Shown: positions 31,795 through 42,757, numbered from the stretch's first letter. The stretch: DNA of 64,000 nucleotides from Delphinapterus leucas (GCF_002288925.2 NW_022098050.1:5285882-5349881); one strand, 5' to 3'. The notes: generated by a model not told the origin, from the letters alone. Made by a program: numbers and translations.

Positions 31795-32027
31795 ATTTAT
31801 TTTTAATGACCTTATTGAGATATAATTCACATACTATACAATTCACCCACTTAAAGTGTACAATTCAGTGGGTTTTGGCATATTACATTATTACTGTTTT
31901 TGGAATTGTGGTAAGATATAAATAACAAAATTTACTGTTTTAACCATATTTGAGTATACAATTCAGTGGCGTTATTTACACTCACAAGTTTATGTAGCCA
32001 TCATTGTCTATTTCCAACCTTTTTAAA
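31795..32027 (-). mobile_element. Outer L1M 3' UTR, part 1 of a three-deep nest
   Basis: 'gaccttattgagatataattcacatactatacaattcacccacttaaagtgtacaattcagtgg' is the L1M 3' UTR in reverse. It stops at 'ctatttccaacc' and resumes near 33736. Confidence 0.85.
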
Positions 32028-32903
32028 AAGACTTTATTTGTTTTAAAGCAGTTTTAGATTCACAGCAAACTTGAGAGGAAGGTGCAGAGATTTCTCATAT
32101 CGCCCCTGCCCCGACATATGCAGAGCCTCCTCCATAATCAACATGCCCCATAGAGTGGTACGTTTGTTGCAATTGATGAACCTACACTGACACATCATCG
32201 TCACCCGAAGTCCATAGTTTACATTGGGGTCCACTCTTGGTGTTGTACATTCTATGGGTTTGGACAAATGTATAATGACATGAATCTGCCATTACTATAT
32301 CATACAGAGTGGTTTCACTGCCCTAAAAATCCTCTATGCTCTGCCTGTTCATTCCCACCCCTCCCCCAATCCCTAGCAACTACTGATCTCTTTACTGTCT
32401 CCATAGTTTTGCCTTTACAAGAATGCCATGGTGTTGGAATCATACAGTATGTAGCCTTTTCAAATGGGCTTCTTTCACTTAATGAATATGGTAATATGGA
32501 TTTAAGATTCCTCCACGCCTTTTCATTGCTTGCTACCTCATTTCTTTTTAGTGCTTAATATTATTCCATTGTTGGGATGTACCACAGCTTTATCCATTCA
32601 TCTACTAAAGGACATATTGGTTGTTTCCAAGTTTTGGCAATTATGAATAAAGCTGCTAGAAACATTCATGCACAGGTTTTTGTGTGGACATAAGTTTTCA
32701 ACTCCTTCGAATAAATACCAAGGAGTATGATTGCTGGATCATGTGGTAAGAGTATGTTTAGTTTTGTAAGAAATTGCCGGACTGTATTCCAAAGCGGCTG
32801 CACCATTTTGCATTCTCACTAGCAATAAATGAGAGTTCCTGCTGCTCCACATCCTTGTCAACACTTGGTGTTATCAGGTTCTGGATTCTGGCCATTCTTT
32901 TTA
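32028..32903 (-). mobile_element. Middle L1M 3' region, part 1
   Basis: 'gcagttttagattcacagcaaacttgagaggaagg', 'tgttggaatcatacagtatgtagcc', 'attatgaataaagctgctagaaac' and 'ggctgcaccattttgcattctcac' are in order. It stops at 'ggattctggccattct', where a younger L1 inserted. Confidence 0.85.
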
Positions 32904-33306
32904 TTTTCATTTTTTAATTTAATTTAATTTAATTTTTTTTACTGAAGTATAGTTGATTTACAATGTTTCAGGTGTACAGCAAAGTGATTCAGTTATATGT
33001 GTGTGTGTGTATATATATACACATATATTCTTTTTCACATTCTTTTCCATTATAGGTCATTACAGGACATTGAATATATTTCTCTGTGCTATACAGTAGG
33101 TCCTTGTTGTTTATTTGATATATAGTAGTGTATATCTGTTAATCCCATACTCCTAACTTATCCTTCCCCTTCCCCTTTCCCCCTTGGTAACCATAAGTTT
33201 GTTTTCTGTCTGTGAGTCTATTTCTGTTTTGTAAATAAGTTTATTTGTATCATTTTTTTTTTAGATTCCACATATAAGCAATATCATATGATATTACTCT
33301 TTCTCT
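32904..33306 (-). mobile_element. Innermost younger L1 3' fragment
   Basis: 'tgaagtatagttgatttacaatgtttcaggtgtacagcaaagtgattcag' through 'cccttggtaaccataagtttg'. 'gattctggccattct' occurs on both sides (about 32883-32898 and 33307-33322), consistent with the target duplication of this insertion. Confidence 0.88.
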
Positions 33307-33735
33307 GATTCTGGCCATTCTAATGGGTGTATGGTGGTATCTTGTTCTTTTAATTTGCGTTTTCATGGTGACATATGATATGGAGCATCCTTTCATATGC
33401 TTATTTGCCATCTGTACATCTTCTTTGGTGAGTTGTCTGTTAAGGTCTTTGGCTCATTTTTTAATCTGGTTGTTGATTTTCTTATTGTTGAGTTTTGAGT
33501 TCTTTGTATATTTTTGTGTAACAGTTCTTTATCAGATGTGTATTTTTGTAAATATTTTCTCCCAGTCTGCAGCTTGTCTTATCATTCCCTTCACATTGTC
33601 TTTTGCAGAGCAGATGTTTGTGATTTTAGTGAAGTCCAGCCTATCAATTATTTCTTTCATGAACTGCACCTTTGATATTATATCTAAAAAGGCATTGCCA
33701 TGCCCAAGGTCATAATAAAACTCTTTCATCACACC
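33307..33735 (-). mobile_element. Middle L1M, part 2 (ORF2 C-terminal)
   Basis: 'aatgggtgtatggtggtatcttgttcttttaatttgcg' and 'cccagtctgcagcttgtcttatcattccc' continue the middle L1M after the inner insertion. Confidence 0.85.
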
Positions 33736-34170
33736 AAACCAAAACTCCGTACCTATTTAGCACTGATTCTCCATTCTTCCATCTCCTTAGCCCCTGATGA
33801 CCTCTATACTACTTTCTGCATCTGTGAATTTGCCTGTTCTAGATACATCATATAAGTAGAATCATACAATATTTGTCCTTTTGTGTCTGGCTTATTTCAT
33901 TTAGCATAGTGTTTTCAAGACTTATCCATGTTGTAGCAGGTTATCAGAATTTAATTCCTTTGTACAACTGAATAATATTCCATTGTATAGATATACCAAA
34001 TATTATTTATTCCTTAATCCATTGGTAGACACTTGTGTTGTTTCCAACTTTTGGTTATGGCGAATATGTGCTGTGAGCATTGTAGCACAATGTCGGCATA
34101 CTCTATTTGAGTCCTTGCTTTTAATTCCTTTGGGTATGTAGCCAGGAGTGGAATTGCTGGGTCATATGAG
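33736..34170 (-). mobile_element. Outer L1M, part 2
   Basis: 'aaaactccgtacctatttagcactgattctccattcttcc' and 'tgtgtctggcttatttcatttagcatagtgttttcaag', then 'ccaggagtggaattgctgggtcatatgag', pick up where 32027 stopped. Confidence 0.85.
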
Positions 34171-35429
34171 TACATTAATGTTTCAAGCACTTTTTACATG
34201 CTTTACATTTCACAATGAAAAGGAAAGTGAGAGGGGTGAGAAGAGAAAAAGGAGACAACAAGCATAGACAAGTCTTGAATATTCTGCCTCCTCAAGGAAG
34301 CAGAGAAATGGGGCGGTAGCTGTAAGAGGAAGTAGGCTCAGGGGAAAGTTCTTTAGGATGGGAAAGATCAGAAACATTTGTATGCTAATGAGAGTGATGT
34401 AGTGATGTAAGAATAATTAATGCAGCAGAAATAAAGAAGAGAAGCCCCATCCTTGTGTGGATGAGAGGGCGTGGTGTTGGCTTGAGCCAGGAGCAGGGGA
34501 TGGTCCATCCCAAGCGGCAGGGCCGATGCCGCAAACGTGGTCGCAAGGGCGATGTGGTGGAGGCCACACAAGTCCTCTTCCATTGCTTCAGTCTGCCCCA
34601 TGAGCCGGGAAGCAAGGCCATCGGCTTTGAGTAAGGATGTCAGAGGAAGTATTAGAGATGGGAGGACAGCGCGGAAGGTGGGACCTTGTTACCTAGGAAG
34701 GTAGGAGGGCGGATGGACTGGGAAAGTATGGGATGATTGCTGGGCAGCATTTAGGGCACAGATGAAGTTCATGGTCATTAACTTAAAGTGGGTCCCGTCA
34801 GCCTGCTTGGAAGTTTTCTCCACGTGGGTGCATCTAGAATAGGTGTAGAGCTGCATGTGACTGGTTTGGTGTGGTGAGCACCATGAGGCCAGAGAGAGGT
34901 AGAAGCGGAGGGTTCTGCCCGGGAGTGATCGGAATCATCAGTCATGGCATCTGAACAGTGTAAGGAGGGGACAGGGACCATCCAGCGGAGGAGGGACAGT
35001 GGAAAGGTGGAGGGTCAATGACAATGGCAGTCAGGAGGCCTTAGTCAGAAAGGATGCATGACGTTGAGTTGAGGAGGAGCTGCAGTTTTCGGGGATAAGA
35101 CCTAATGTTCGGCTGGGGCAGTGAGGGAGGATGGGGACAAGAGCAGTGGAGGCGAGGAGGTCAGAAAATGGGGAGGCCAGGCTGGTGGAAGCTTCATCTA
35201 CCCGTAGATGGACCTGGCTCCCTCTTGAATGAACACCCGTTTCCCCATACTGTCTTCAACGGCATCAACAGAGGTTAAGGGGAAGACCTGTGTATTTTGC
35301 CTCCCCCAGTAGGGGTTAGAGGGGGCTATGAGCCTGGGGCAAAGATCACACACACTACCCCCACCTCCCAGCCCACCCCCAGCCTTCTACCCCACTCTCG
35401 TCACCAGGGATCGAGAGGGGCCATCGAGG
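34171..35429. other. Unassigned purine-rich sequence
   Basis: No gene is supported. 34170-35200 is rich in AGG/GGA on the plus strand and may be an old, highly diverged repeat. 35340-35400 is C-rich. Confidence 0.35.
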
Positions 35430-35640
35430 GTCACGTATTTATTGAGTAGCACTGATACCTACTGTTTACTTACTATGTGGCAGGCATGGTGCTGAGTACT
35501 TTACATTTCTTCTCTCATTTGACCCTTTTAATAACTGAGGAAAATATGGTTCATTTGCCCATTTTACAGCTGAGAAAATGCAGACTCAGAAGATTTAAAC
35601 CCTGGTCTGCTGATTCCAGCATCTGAAAACTTGAATCTGC
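35430..35640 (+). mobile_element. MIR SINE
   Basis: 'actgtttacttactatgtggcaggcatggtgctgagtactttacatttcttctctcatttgacccttttaataactgagg', then 'ccattttacagctgagaaaatgcagactcagaag', follows the MIR core closely. Confidence 0.85.
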
Positions 35641-35809
35641 TGGCTCCCCTGGTGGGCGATCTGGAGATGAACCAGCTCCAGCCCTTGATCTCAGGCGTGG
35701 AAACAAGTCATTGAACTCCGCTCTGCACGTTTATTCTTTCGCTCCATGTCCCCCAGGGCCTCTTCTCCCTTCCTGTACGTCCAGATCCCACTTTCTCCCT
35801 GTCCCTGAA

Positions 35810-35935
35810 ACTAGGGTAACCCACGTCCAGTTTTGCCCCGGACTGAGGGTTTCCTGGGCTGCAAGACTTTGAGCGATAAAATCTGAAATGGGGACATTTC
35901 CGGGCAAGCTGGGTTGGTTCAGTCTCCCTGGCTGC
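35810..35935. mobile_element. MITE-like DNA element, 'CCAGTTTTGCCC' family, copy 1
   Basis: 'agggtaacccacgtccagttttgccccggactgagggtttcctgggctgcaagactttgagcg' resembles 49495-49620. Both contain a self-complementary arrangement around 'gggacattt...gggcaa'. The family is not named. Confidence 0.5.
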
Positions 35936-35990
35936 GGCTCACCCTCTGGCTGCTCCCCTCCCCCCCCCTTTTTTTCTTCTCCAGTGGTCT

Positions 35991-36551
35991 TGAAACCGCA
36001 GAACTCAGATTGGGACTTGAACCCACTATCTTTTAATTGAGATCACACACCTGGCCCCAGGACTCGCTGAAGTTCAGGTTCTTTATGTCTTAGTGCAGAA
36101 GGAATTCAGTGAAAGGCCAAGTGATAGGTAAGAAGTAGATTTATTGAGAGAGATACACACTCCATAGACAGAGTGTGGGCCGTCTCAGAAGTCGAGAGCG
36201 GCCCCGAAATATGGGGTGCTTAGTTTTTATGGGCTGGGTAATTTCACAGGCTAATAAGTGGGAGGATTATTCCAACTATTTCGGGGATGGGGCGGGGATT
36301 TCCAGAAACAGGGCCACCGCCCACTTTTTGGCCTTTCATGGTTGGCCTTGAAACTGTCATGGTGCCTGTGGGCGTGTCATTTAGCATATGCTAATATATT
36401 ACAATGAGCATATAATAAGGCTCAAGGTCCACTGGAAGTCCATTCTTCTGCCATCTTGGACCTAGCTATTTCTAACCAGTTTATGTCGTATCCTCAAGGG
36501 CTGTGTCATTTTTTTTAAAGGTTGTGCCCTGCCCCCTTCCCTCCTGTTTCA
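35991..36551 (-). mobile_element. ERV solo LTR, family B copy 2
   Basis: Termini TGAAAC (35991) and GTTTCA (36551); 561 bp. It shares long near-identical blocks with 12951-13609, such as 'gggtaatttcacaggctaat', 'tatggggtg' and 'gtcatttagcatatgctaat'. Minus-strand 'caataaatctact' and 'cccataaaaacta' are present. Its U5 end has only one T-arm-like unit (36012-36024) against three in the other copies. Confidence 0.87.
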
Positions 36552-36842
36552 GTTTTGCTCATTTCGTGCATGGCATTTGCTTGCCCTCCACTCTCTCCTT
36601 GGGGGCCACGAGTGCTTCCAGGCACCCTTTGGGAGCCCAGCACCCTGGCAGGGGGAGACTAGAAGTGCAGTGAGGGCCTAGAATGGGCATTTCTTGAACA
36701 GGGTCCATAAATGCCCTTTGGGTGCCCATAGTCGACCTGAATATCACCCCCAAACAGACACATCAATGAGCTAGAACATTCTGGGCTCAGCTGACACCTG
36801 GGGAGAAAAAAAAGGGCAATCTCTCAGGCAGTTTCCCCATTC
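36552..36842. other. Unassigned
   Basis: No gene or named repeat seen. A purine-rich run 'ggggagaaaaaaaaggg' lies near 36800. Confidence 0.4.
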
Positions 36843-37135
36843 AACTCATTCATTCATTCATCAAATGCTTATTGAGCACCTACTATGTGCCAAGTTCTGC
36901 TCCAGGCAGCAGTGAACAAGCCGGGTAGAATCCCTGGCTTATGTTCCCTGGTTTTCCCAAAGCATTTGTCTCCCTGCCTGTCTCCTCAGTTAAAAAAAAA
37001 AAGTGCCCAAGTCTTCCATATCCTTCAATTCCCAACACCTAGTACGGGATCTGTTACAGAGATGAGGTTCCATAAATGTTACATGAATGGCTGTTTGAAT
37101 GAATGATTGAATGAATGAATGAGTGAGTGATGTAA
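36843..37135 (+). mobile_element. MIR SINE pair/fragments
   Basis: 'catcaaatgcttattgagcacctactatgtgccaagttctgctccaggcagcagtgaac' is the MIR 5' half. A second reverse-like piece at 37030-37130 ('acctagtacgggatctgttacag...ataaatgtt...gaatgaatgaatg') ends in a GAAT repeat. Confidence 0.8.
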
Positions 37136-37377
37136 GGTTCTCACATTAATGCCTTAAGTTCCATCCTGAGAGGTCCACTAACTTTGATAAGGTCTCTCCA
37201 TGTTGAAGACGGGTGTCCACGGGAGGGATAGTGGCCAACTGTGCTTAGTGGGTCTGGGAGGGGCTGAGGTGCAATGTCAAGGCGAAGGGGACTTCAGGGA
37301 AGCCTAGGGGGGCTGGACTTGCATGCAGCTCCCAGTCCCCCAACCCCTCGGAGGGTTGTTCTAAGGATCCTCTAGGG
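37136..37377. other. Unassigned
   Basis: No recognisable feature. Confidence 0.4.
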
Positions 37378-37533
37378 CAGTGGTTCCCAGTGAGGTCTCC
37401 AGACCATCCGCATCACCTGGGAGCTGGTTAGAAATGCAAACTCTCGGGCAGCCCCAGACGGGCTGACTCAGAAACCCAATGGCTTTAACAAGCCTCTAGG
37501 GGATTCCGATGTGCTCAAAAGTTTGCGAAACAC
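37378..37533 (+). mobile_element. MER5A-like hAT transposon, copy 1
   Basis: 'cagtggttcccagtgaggtctccagacc', 'gcatcacctgggagctggttagaaatgcaaactctcggg' and 'ttccgatgtgctcaaaagtttgcgaaacactg' follow MER5A end to end. Confidence 0.88.
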
Positions 37534-37599
37534 TGTGCTGGGTCAGCACTGGAAGAAAACCTTTGTAAGCGAGAAATTCTTTCTCTGCCCCGAGCACAG

Positions 37600-37750
37600 A
37601 ATCAGGGGAGCGGGTTTCACGCCTGCCCGCTGGGTGCACAGTAGAATCACCTGGCCTCTTCCCAGACCAATTACATCAGGCTCCTTGAGGGTGGGGGAGG
37701 CAGGCATCAGCAGCTTTTAAAACTCCCCAGCTGATTCCAAGCGCAGCCAG
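37600..37750 (+). mobile_element. MER5-like hAT transposon, copy 2
   Basis: 'gtagaatcacctggcctcttcc' and 'aaaactccccagctgattccaa' are shared with MER5 elements. The middle is diverged. Confidence 0.6.
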
Positions 37751-37751
37751 G

Positions 37752-37905
37752 TAGCCTATCAGAAGCCCCTAGAGGGCTTGTTAAAGCACAGCGTGCCAGC
37801 CCCACCCCCAGAGCACCCGATTCCCTAGGTGTGTGCCGGGGCCTGGGGAATTCGAATTTCGAACAAGCTGCCAGGTGATGCACATTGTGAGATCCACTGC
37901 CCAGA
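37752..37905 (-). mobile_element. MER5A-like hAT transposon, copy 3
   Basis: 'agagggcttgttaaagcacagcgtgccagccccacccccagagcacccgattccctagg' and 'gaatttcgaacaagctgccaggtgatgc' are reverse-complement MER5A. Three related hAT relics thus lie in 530 bp. Confidence 0.85.
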
Positions 37906-38829
37906 GGGTTTAGATCAGAAGAGATGTGTGGGAGGTGAGGGGGTTTGGGGAGAAATCCCAGCTTTCTCCCCGCCCCCCCCCCCCCCCCACTGAATTAAAC
38001 ATAGGACAGCTTGGTCTGAACTTTGCTTGTACGTGTATTTTCATTACACTCTGTCTGCGGGGGAGGGATGAGGTTGGTTGACATTTGTGGAGTAGCTGAA
38101 TTGTAGTGTGAGCCACCCTCAGAGACAGCAGGGATAATCGCCACCATCTCGGGAGATGCCCAGGAAAATCAGTGAAGAGGAATCGCCTTGACTAGGGCCT
38201 CTAGGGCAGCGTGTGGAGAAACCTCCCTGACTCCCTTACCTCCATCCCGGGCCTGGCCTCCCTGCCAGCGTTCTCTTAGGAGCAGATGCCTTCTTTCGTG
38301 ATTTGATTCCACTGCCGCTTGCTCCCAAGCTCCTCTAGTCGGGAGGAGGAATAGGGAGTCAAGAGACTCCCTATCTGGTGGGTTTTTCAGTCACTCTGAG
38401 CTCATTCATTCAACAAATGTACATGGCAGCTCTCCAAGAGGGTACAGGGAGTTGTGTCTGTTTTGAGTTTCCTGCACCGAATGAAATAAAGCACTGCCAA
38501 TACCGCCGGACGCTTCCTGAGCGCATCTCCCGTCTCTACTCCAGAGGTAACCAGCAAAATGGAACTTGATGACTGTCATTTCTATACACGTCTTTATGTT
38601 TTTATGACCTCGCTGTGTATCGCTACGTAAAGTTCGGTGGTTTGCCTAGAAAACCTTTGTACCTCCCTGTCATCCTGCTCTCTGGCTACGGGCTGCTCTT
38701 GGCTCAACCGTGTGTTTGTGAGGCTCCCGTCGTTGGCATCTGGGTCCTGCCTCGGGCGTGTCCCCTGCTGTTTGGCTCGCACAGTACGAGGGCAGCACAA
38801 GGAATTGATCTACTGCTAAACGCGGCCCG
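37906..38829. other. Unassigned, with a poly-C run
   Basis: A C-run with one G lies at 37970-37989. 38400-38425 ('ctcattcattcaacaaatgtacatgg') is MIR-like. 38535-38620 resembles a dispersed old repeat ('agaggtaaccagcaaaatggaac'). No gene. Confidence 0.4.
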
Positions 38830-38935
38830 TGGGTATCTCACTGGATCCTCGGAGTAACCCTACGAGGTAAGTACTATTATTAACCATGCTTTGCAGATGA
38901 GGGAGCTAAGTGTGGTCCACGCACGGCTGGTGCAT
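38830..38935 (+). mobile_element. MIR SINE fragment
   Basis: 'atctcactggatcctcggagtaaccctacgaggtaagtactattattaaccatgctttgcagatgagggagctaag' is the central-to-3' MIR consensus. Confidence 0.85.
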
Positions 38936-39384
38936 GTTGGGGCCTGATTCCCACCTGCGCCTGGACACCCCCCTTGGCGGGGCCTTGGTTTTCCCCATCC
39001 CTCTTTGGGGAATCTGGCTACTCACTCAGCATCACCTTTCACCCACTTCTGTGGCTGTGGGATCGATCCCAGTCCCCCGGCCCCTGAAGGCACTGCTTAA
39101 AGGGTGCGGTGAGGCACTTTATCATTCCTGGGCAGCACCCTTGGGGGAGGCCGGCCTTCGAGGGGGCTGCCTGTGACCTCAGGAGGCCCAAGGGAGGAGA
39201 CCCAGAGCCCGGGCAGCTCTGGACCTCGGTTGCCAGACCTTGATCCTCGTGCTACTCTCAGCTGGGACTTCCAAGGCCCATCTGCCCACAAGGCCAGGAG
39301 GCAGCAGTCGGCAGGAGGAGGCCAGGGCTGCGCGGGGAGCAGGAAGGCTATCCCTGGGGAAGGCCTGCCTCTGCCTTCAGCTAT
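38936..39384. other. Unassigned GC-rich sequence
   Basis: Several overlapping frames without domains; no splice-flanked exon recognised. Confidence 0.4.
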
Positions 39385-39450
39385 GTGACCCTGGGCAAGT
39401 CACTTCCTTTCTTGACCTCAACTTTCTCATCTGCAAAATGGGGCCTCCAC
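39385..39450 (-). mobile_element. MIR SINE fragment
   Basis: 'tgtgaccctgggcaagtcacttcctttcttgacctcaactttctcatctgcaaaatgggg' is the reverse MIR 3' half. Confidence 0.85.
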
Positions 39451-39506
39451 TTTCATGTCTGAGGTTCACGTCTCACATCCCTTCCAGCTCTAAAAACTTC
39501 TTGGTG

Positions 39507-39720
39507 GGGCTTCCCTGGTGGCACAGTGGTTTAGAGTCCGCCTGCCGATGCAGGGGACACGGGTTCGTGCCCCGGTCCGGGAAGATCCCACATGCCGCGG
39601 AGCGGCTGGGCCCGTGAGCCATGGCCGCTGAGCCTGCACGTCCGGAGCCTGTGCTCCGCAATGGGAGAGGCCACAACAGTGAGAGGCCCGCGTACCGCAA
39701 AAAAAACCAAAAAAACCCCA
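39507..39720 (+). mobile_element. CHR SINE, short GC-rich type
   Basis: A perfect 15-bp duplication 'aaaaacttcttggtg' lies at 39492-39506 and 39721-39735. The tail is a run of A interrupted by CC. Confidence 0.97.
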
Positions 39721-40012
39721 AAAAACTTCTTGGTGTCCTGAGCTGCTACAGAGATGGAAGGGGAGGCTCTGGGGTGAGCTCACAGGGTTTGAAGGTGAGG
39801 GGCTCCTACTGGGAGGCGGGGGCTTTGCTGCCCTATTGCTAAAGCGACTGAATGATTTCTTCTTAAAAGGAAGAAATCCCCTTGTCTTTTTTGGATAATA
39901 GTCTGTCAGGGGAGGTCCAGGGCAGGGAATCCAGGAGCCAGGGCGGCCGGCCATGCTGTGTAACTCGGAACCGCTAGTACTCACGTCGTGATGAATCAGT
40001 AGAACTCAGTGC
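39721..40012. other. Unassigned
   Basis: No recognisable feature after the SINE duplication. Confidence 0.4.
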
Positions 40013-40450
40013 TTTAATCACAATAAGAGGAGACAGCCCCGTGAACAGGGACGCCTGGGCAGACAGATGGAGCCCGCAGCAAAGGCGGACGAGGCCCAGG
40101 CCCGGGCTGACCTCCTCGCCTCAGGTGAGCCCGGAGGGAGAGGTGGAAGGAGGGGCCGAGCCCCGCCCCCGCTGCTCCGGGCAACATCACGCGGGAAGCT
40201 GTTCCTCTTACAGGGAAGGGTCACCCTACCCGCGTGTACAGGCTTACCCTGCTGACCCCCATGCAGCTGCCGGAGCGTGGCGCCCTCAGACTGAGTTAGC
40301 TGCTCATCTTTTTCCTTGACCGTGGCCCACATGACAGCAAACCACGTCGACCTGTCACCGCGGCATCCGGCATCCCAGCCCAGCGCCTGAGTGAGGGCGC
40401 GCTCCGCTAACATCTGATGAACGCGCCGATCTTCCCTGTACAACAACCCG
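40013..40450. other. CpG-rich block with exon-like signals on both strands
   Basis: CpG density is higher than in its surroundings. On the minus strand a frame open from about 40480 to a TGA at 40018 is followed at once by ATTAAA (40018-40013), a common polyadenylation signal. It carries an acceptor-like 'ttgttgtacag' at about 40436, a donor-like 'cagggtaagc' at about 40245 and the peptide VKEKDEQLTQSEGATLRQLH. On the plus strand an ATG at 40067 leads to a donor 'tcaggtgagc' (40125) and an acceptor 'ttcctcttacag' (40213). I do not recognise the product; it may be a non-coding exon or chance. Confidence 0.25.
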
Positions 40451-40459
40451 CAGGGGTGG

Positions 40460-40560
40460 GGACGGCAGTTGGTTGTCGTTTTCCAGATGAAATGGGGGCT
40501 TAGAGAGTTACTGGCTCAGGTCTGGTGGCCAGATGGGGACAAAGCAGGTCACCAGCCCTG
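40460..40560 (+). mobile_element. MIR-like fragment
   Basis: 'gttttccagatgaaatgggggcttagagagttactggctcagg' resembles the MIR 3' half. Short and diverged. Confidence 0.45.
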
Positions 40561-40695
40561 ATAAATGACCCTGCCTCTCCTGAGACTCACGAGAAGTGCT
40601 TTAAACAGCCCCACGACAGCGTTTGCCCACGGTGGCTATAGTATTAGGGTAGGTGGCATTAGTCAAGGTAGCTGGGGAATGTTTGGGGGATTTTG

Positions 40696-40697
<2 letters not shown>

Positions 40698-40735
<38 letters not shown>

Positions 40736-40835
40736 ATATGTGGTATGTGTATATGTGTAATGTGTATGTGCATGTATATGTAGTATGTGTGTGTAGTGTG
40801 TGCATATGTATGTGGTGGTACGTGTGTGTGTTTCC
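40698..40835. repeat. (GT)n and degenerate GTAT repeat
   Basis: A pure GT run at 40698-40731 is followed by about 100 bp of GT/AT-interrupted units. Confidence 0.95.
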
Positions 40836-40954
40836 CAAGAAGGCTTTTCCTCCTTCCTCTTCCTTCCCCTTCACTACTCCATGGGCTCTGAGGATCGTGT
40901 CTGAGAGTTTGTTTCCCAAAACTTAAGGTGGTTGAAGAAATTCTCAGTGCCCTG

Positions 40955-41698
40955 AGGGAGCTTTTATTTTTTTTTTAATTTATTTTTATTTTTTCATTAA
41001 AACATTTTATTAAACTATAGTTGATTTACAGTATTGTGTTTCAGGTGTACAGCTTCAGATTCTTTTCCATTATAGGTTGTTACAAGATATTGAATATAGT
41101 TCCCTGTACTATACACTAAATCCTTGTTGTTTATTTTATTTATAGTAGTGTGTATCCCATACTTTTAATTTATCTCCCCCTCTTTCCCCTTTGGTAACCA
41201 TAAGTTTGTTTTCTATGTCCATGAGTCTATTTCTGTTTTGTAAATAAGTCCATTTGTATCATTTTTTTAGATTCTACATATAAGTGATATCATAATATTT
41301 GTCTTTCTCTGCCTGAGTGACCTCACTTAGTATGATAATCTCTAGGTCCATCCATGTTGCTGCAAATGGTATTGGTTCATTCTTTTTTATGGCTGAGTAA
41401 TATTCCATTGTATATATATATAGCCCATCTTCTTTATCCATTCATCTGTCAATGGACGTTTAGGTTGCTTCCATGTCTTGGCTATTGTAAATAGTGCTGC
41501 TATGAACATTGGGGTGCATGTGTCTTTTTGAATTAGGGTTTTCTCTGGATATATGCCCAGGAGTGGGATTGCTGGATCATATGGTAACTCTATTTTAGTT
41601 TTTTAAGGAACCTCCAGACTGCTTTCCATAGTGGTTGCACCAACTTACATTCCCACCAACAGTGTAGGAGGGTTCCCTGTTCTCCACACCCTCTCCGA
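40955..41698 (-). mobile_element. Younger L1 3' end
   Basis: 'actatagttgatttacagtattgtgtttcaggtgtacagc' through ORF2 C-terminal sequence, ending at 'cagtgtaggagggttccctgttctccacaccctctcc'. About 740 bp, 5'-truncated, and closely similar to 1968-3013 and 47561-48311. Confidence 0.9.
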
Positions 41699-41851
41699 GG
41701 GAGCTTTTAGAAGCCAGTGCAAGGGTGAAGCACCAGGGAGAAGCAAAGAGGAAAGTGCGGCCCCCCACTGCTCCTGGCTGGGAGATCTGGGCCCTCGAGA
41801 GAGATGAGAGAGAAGCCTGTGTGTCTAAGAGCTTCAGAATCAAGGCCTGTA
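41699..41851. other. Unassigned
   Basis: No recognisable feature; short spacer between an L1 and an old LTR-like repeat. Confidence 0.4.
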
Positions 41852-42263
41852 TGTTGGTTAATTGTAGGTGTCAACTTGGCTGGGCCACGGTATGCCCAGA
41901 TATGTGGTCAAACATTATTCTGGGTTTTGCTTTGAGGGTGTTTCTGGATGAGATTAACATTTAAATTGGTGGACTTTGAGTAAAGCAGATTTCCCTTCCT
42001 AATACGGGTGGGCCTCATCCAATCAGCTGAAGGCCTGAACAGAACAAAAGATTGGCCTCTCCTGAGCAAGACAGAATTCTCCCAGCAGATGGCCTTTGGA
42101 CTTCAACTGCACCATCAGCTCTTTGTGTTTCTCTGGCCTGCTGGGCCACCCTGAAGATTTTGGACTTGCTAGCCCCCATAATCTCATGATCTTATGAGCC
42201 AATTCCTTATGATCAATCAATCTCTCTATATATGCATATGCGCGCACACATACGCGTGCGCGC

Positions 42264-42310
<47 letters not shown>

Positions 42311-42380
42311 CATACATACAGATATATATACCACACATCATATTGGTTCTGTTTCTCTGGAGGAAGCCTGACTAATACAG
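41852..42380 (+). mobile_element. LTR-like ancient repeat, 'TGTCAACTT' family, copy 2
   Basis: The full order is 'tgttggttaattgtaggtgtcaacttggctgggcc', 'gagattaacatttaaattggtggactttgag', 'gggcctcatccaatcagctgaaggcctg', 'gagccaattccttatgatcaatc' and 'ggttctgtttctctggaggaagcctgactaatacag'. A simple repeat lies at the family's usual position near the 3' end. Confidence 0.75.
42227..42320. repeat. 94-bp perfect alternating pyrimidine-purine tract
   Basis: Every step from T42227 to A42320 alternates pyrimidine and purine. The order is (TA), TGCATATG, a CG-rich core (about 42240-42277), (CA)n, then TA/CATA. Such sequence is the classic substrate for left-handed Z-DNA. Confidence 0.95.
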
Positions 42381-42757
42381 CCTGCTTCCTGCCAGAGCCT
42401 AGGTTGGCTCCAACATCCATGCCCCCTTGCGGGAGAGAGGCCTTATGCCCATATAACAGGAGGGAACTTAAAACATTTCCCGAAGCCACAGTTTTTCTGT
42501 AGCCTTGGGATTGGAGCAGCCCTCACCAAACTGAGCAGCTGGTCATCCTCTCTGAGCCCTCCCTCTTACTCCATCACCCGCCAGCTTGGCCCTCAGGCTT
42601 CAGAGCCTCCTGTTCTGCCCACCCTGCTGGACCGAGATGTTAGCACAAGGCACAGCTCTTCCCTGTGCCCTGGGAGCCCAGCCCCTTCCTTTTTGCCAGG
42701 GAGCCTTTGAAGACACGGGAGGGCATTCTCTCTGGACACCCAGGGCCCAGTCACCCT
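42381..42757. other. Unassigned
   Basis: No gene or named repeat seen. Confidence 0.4.
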
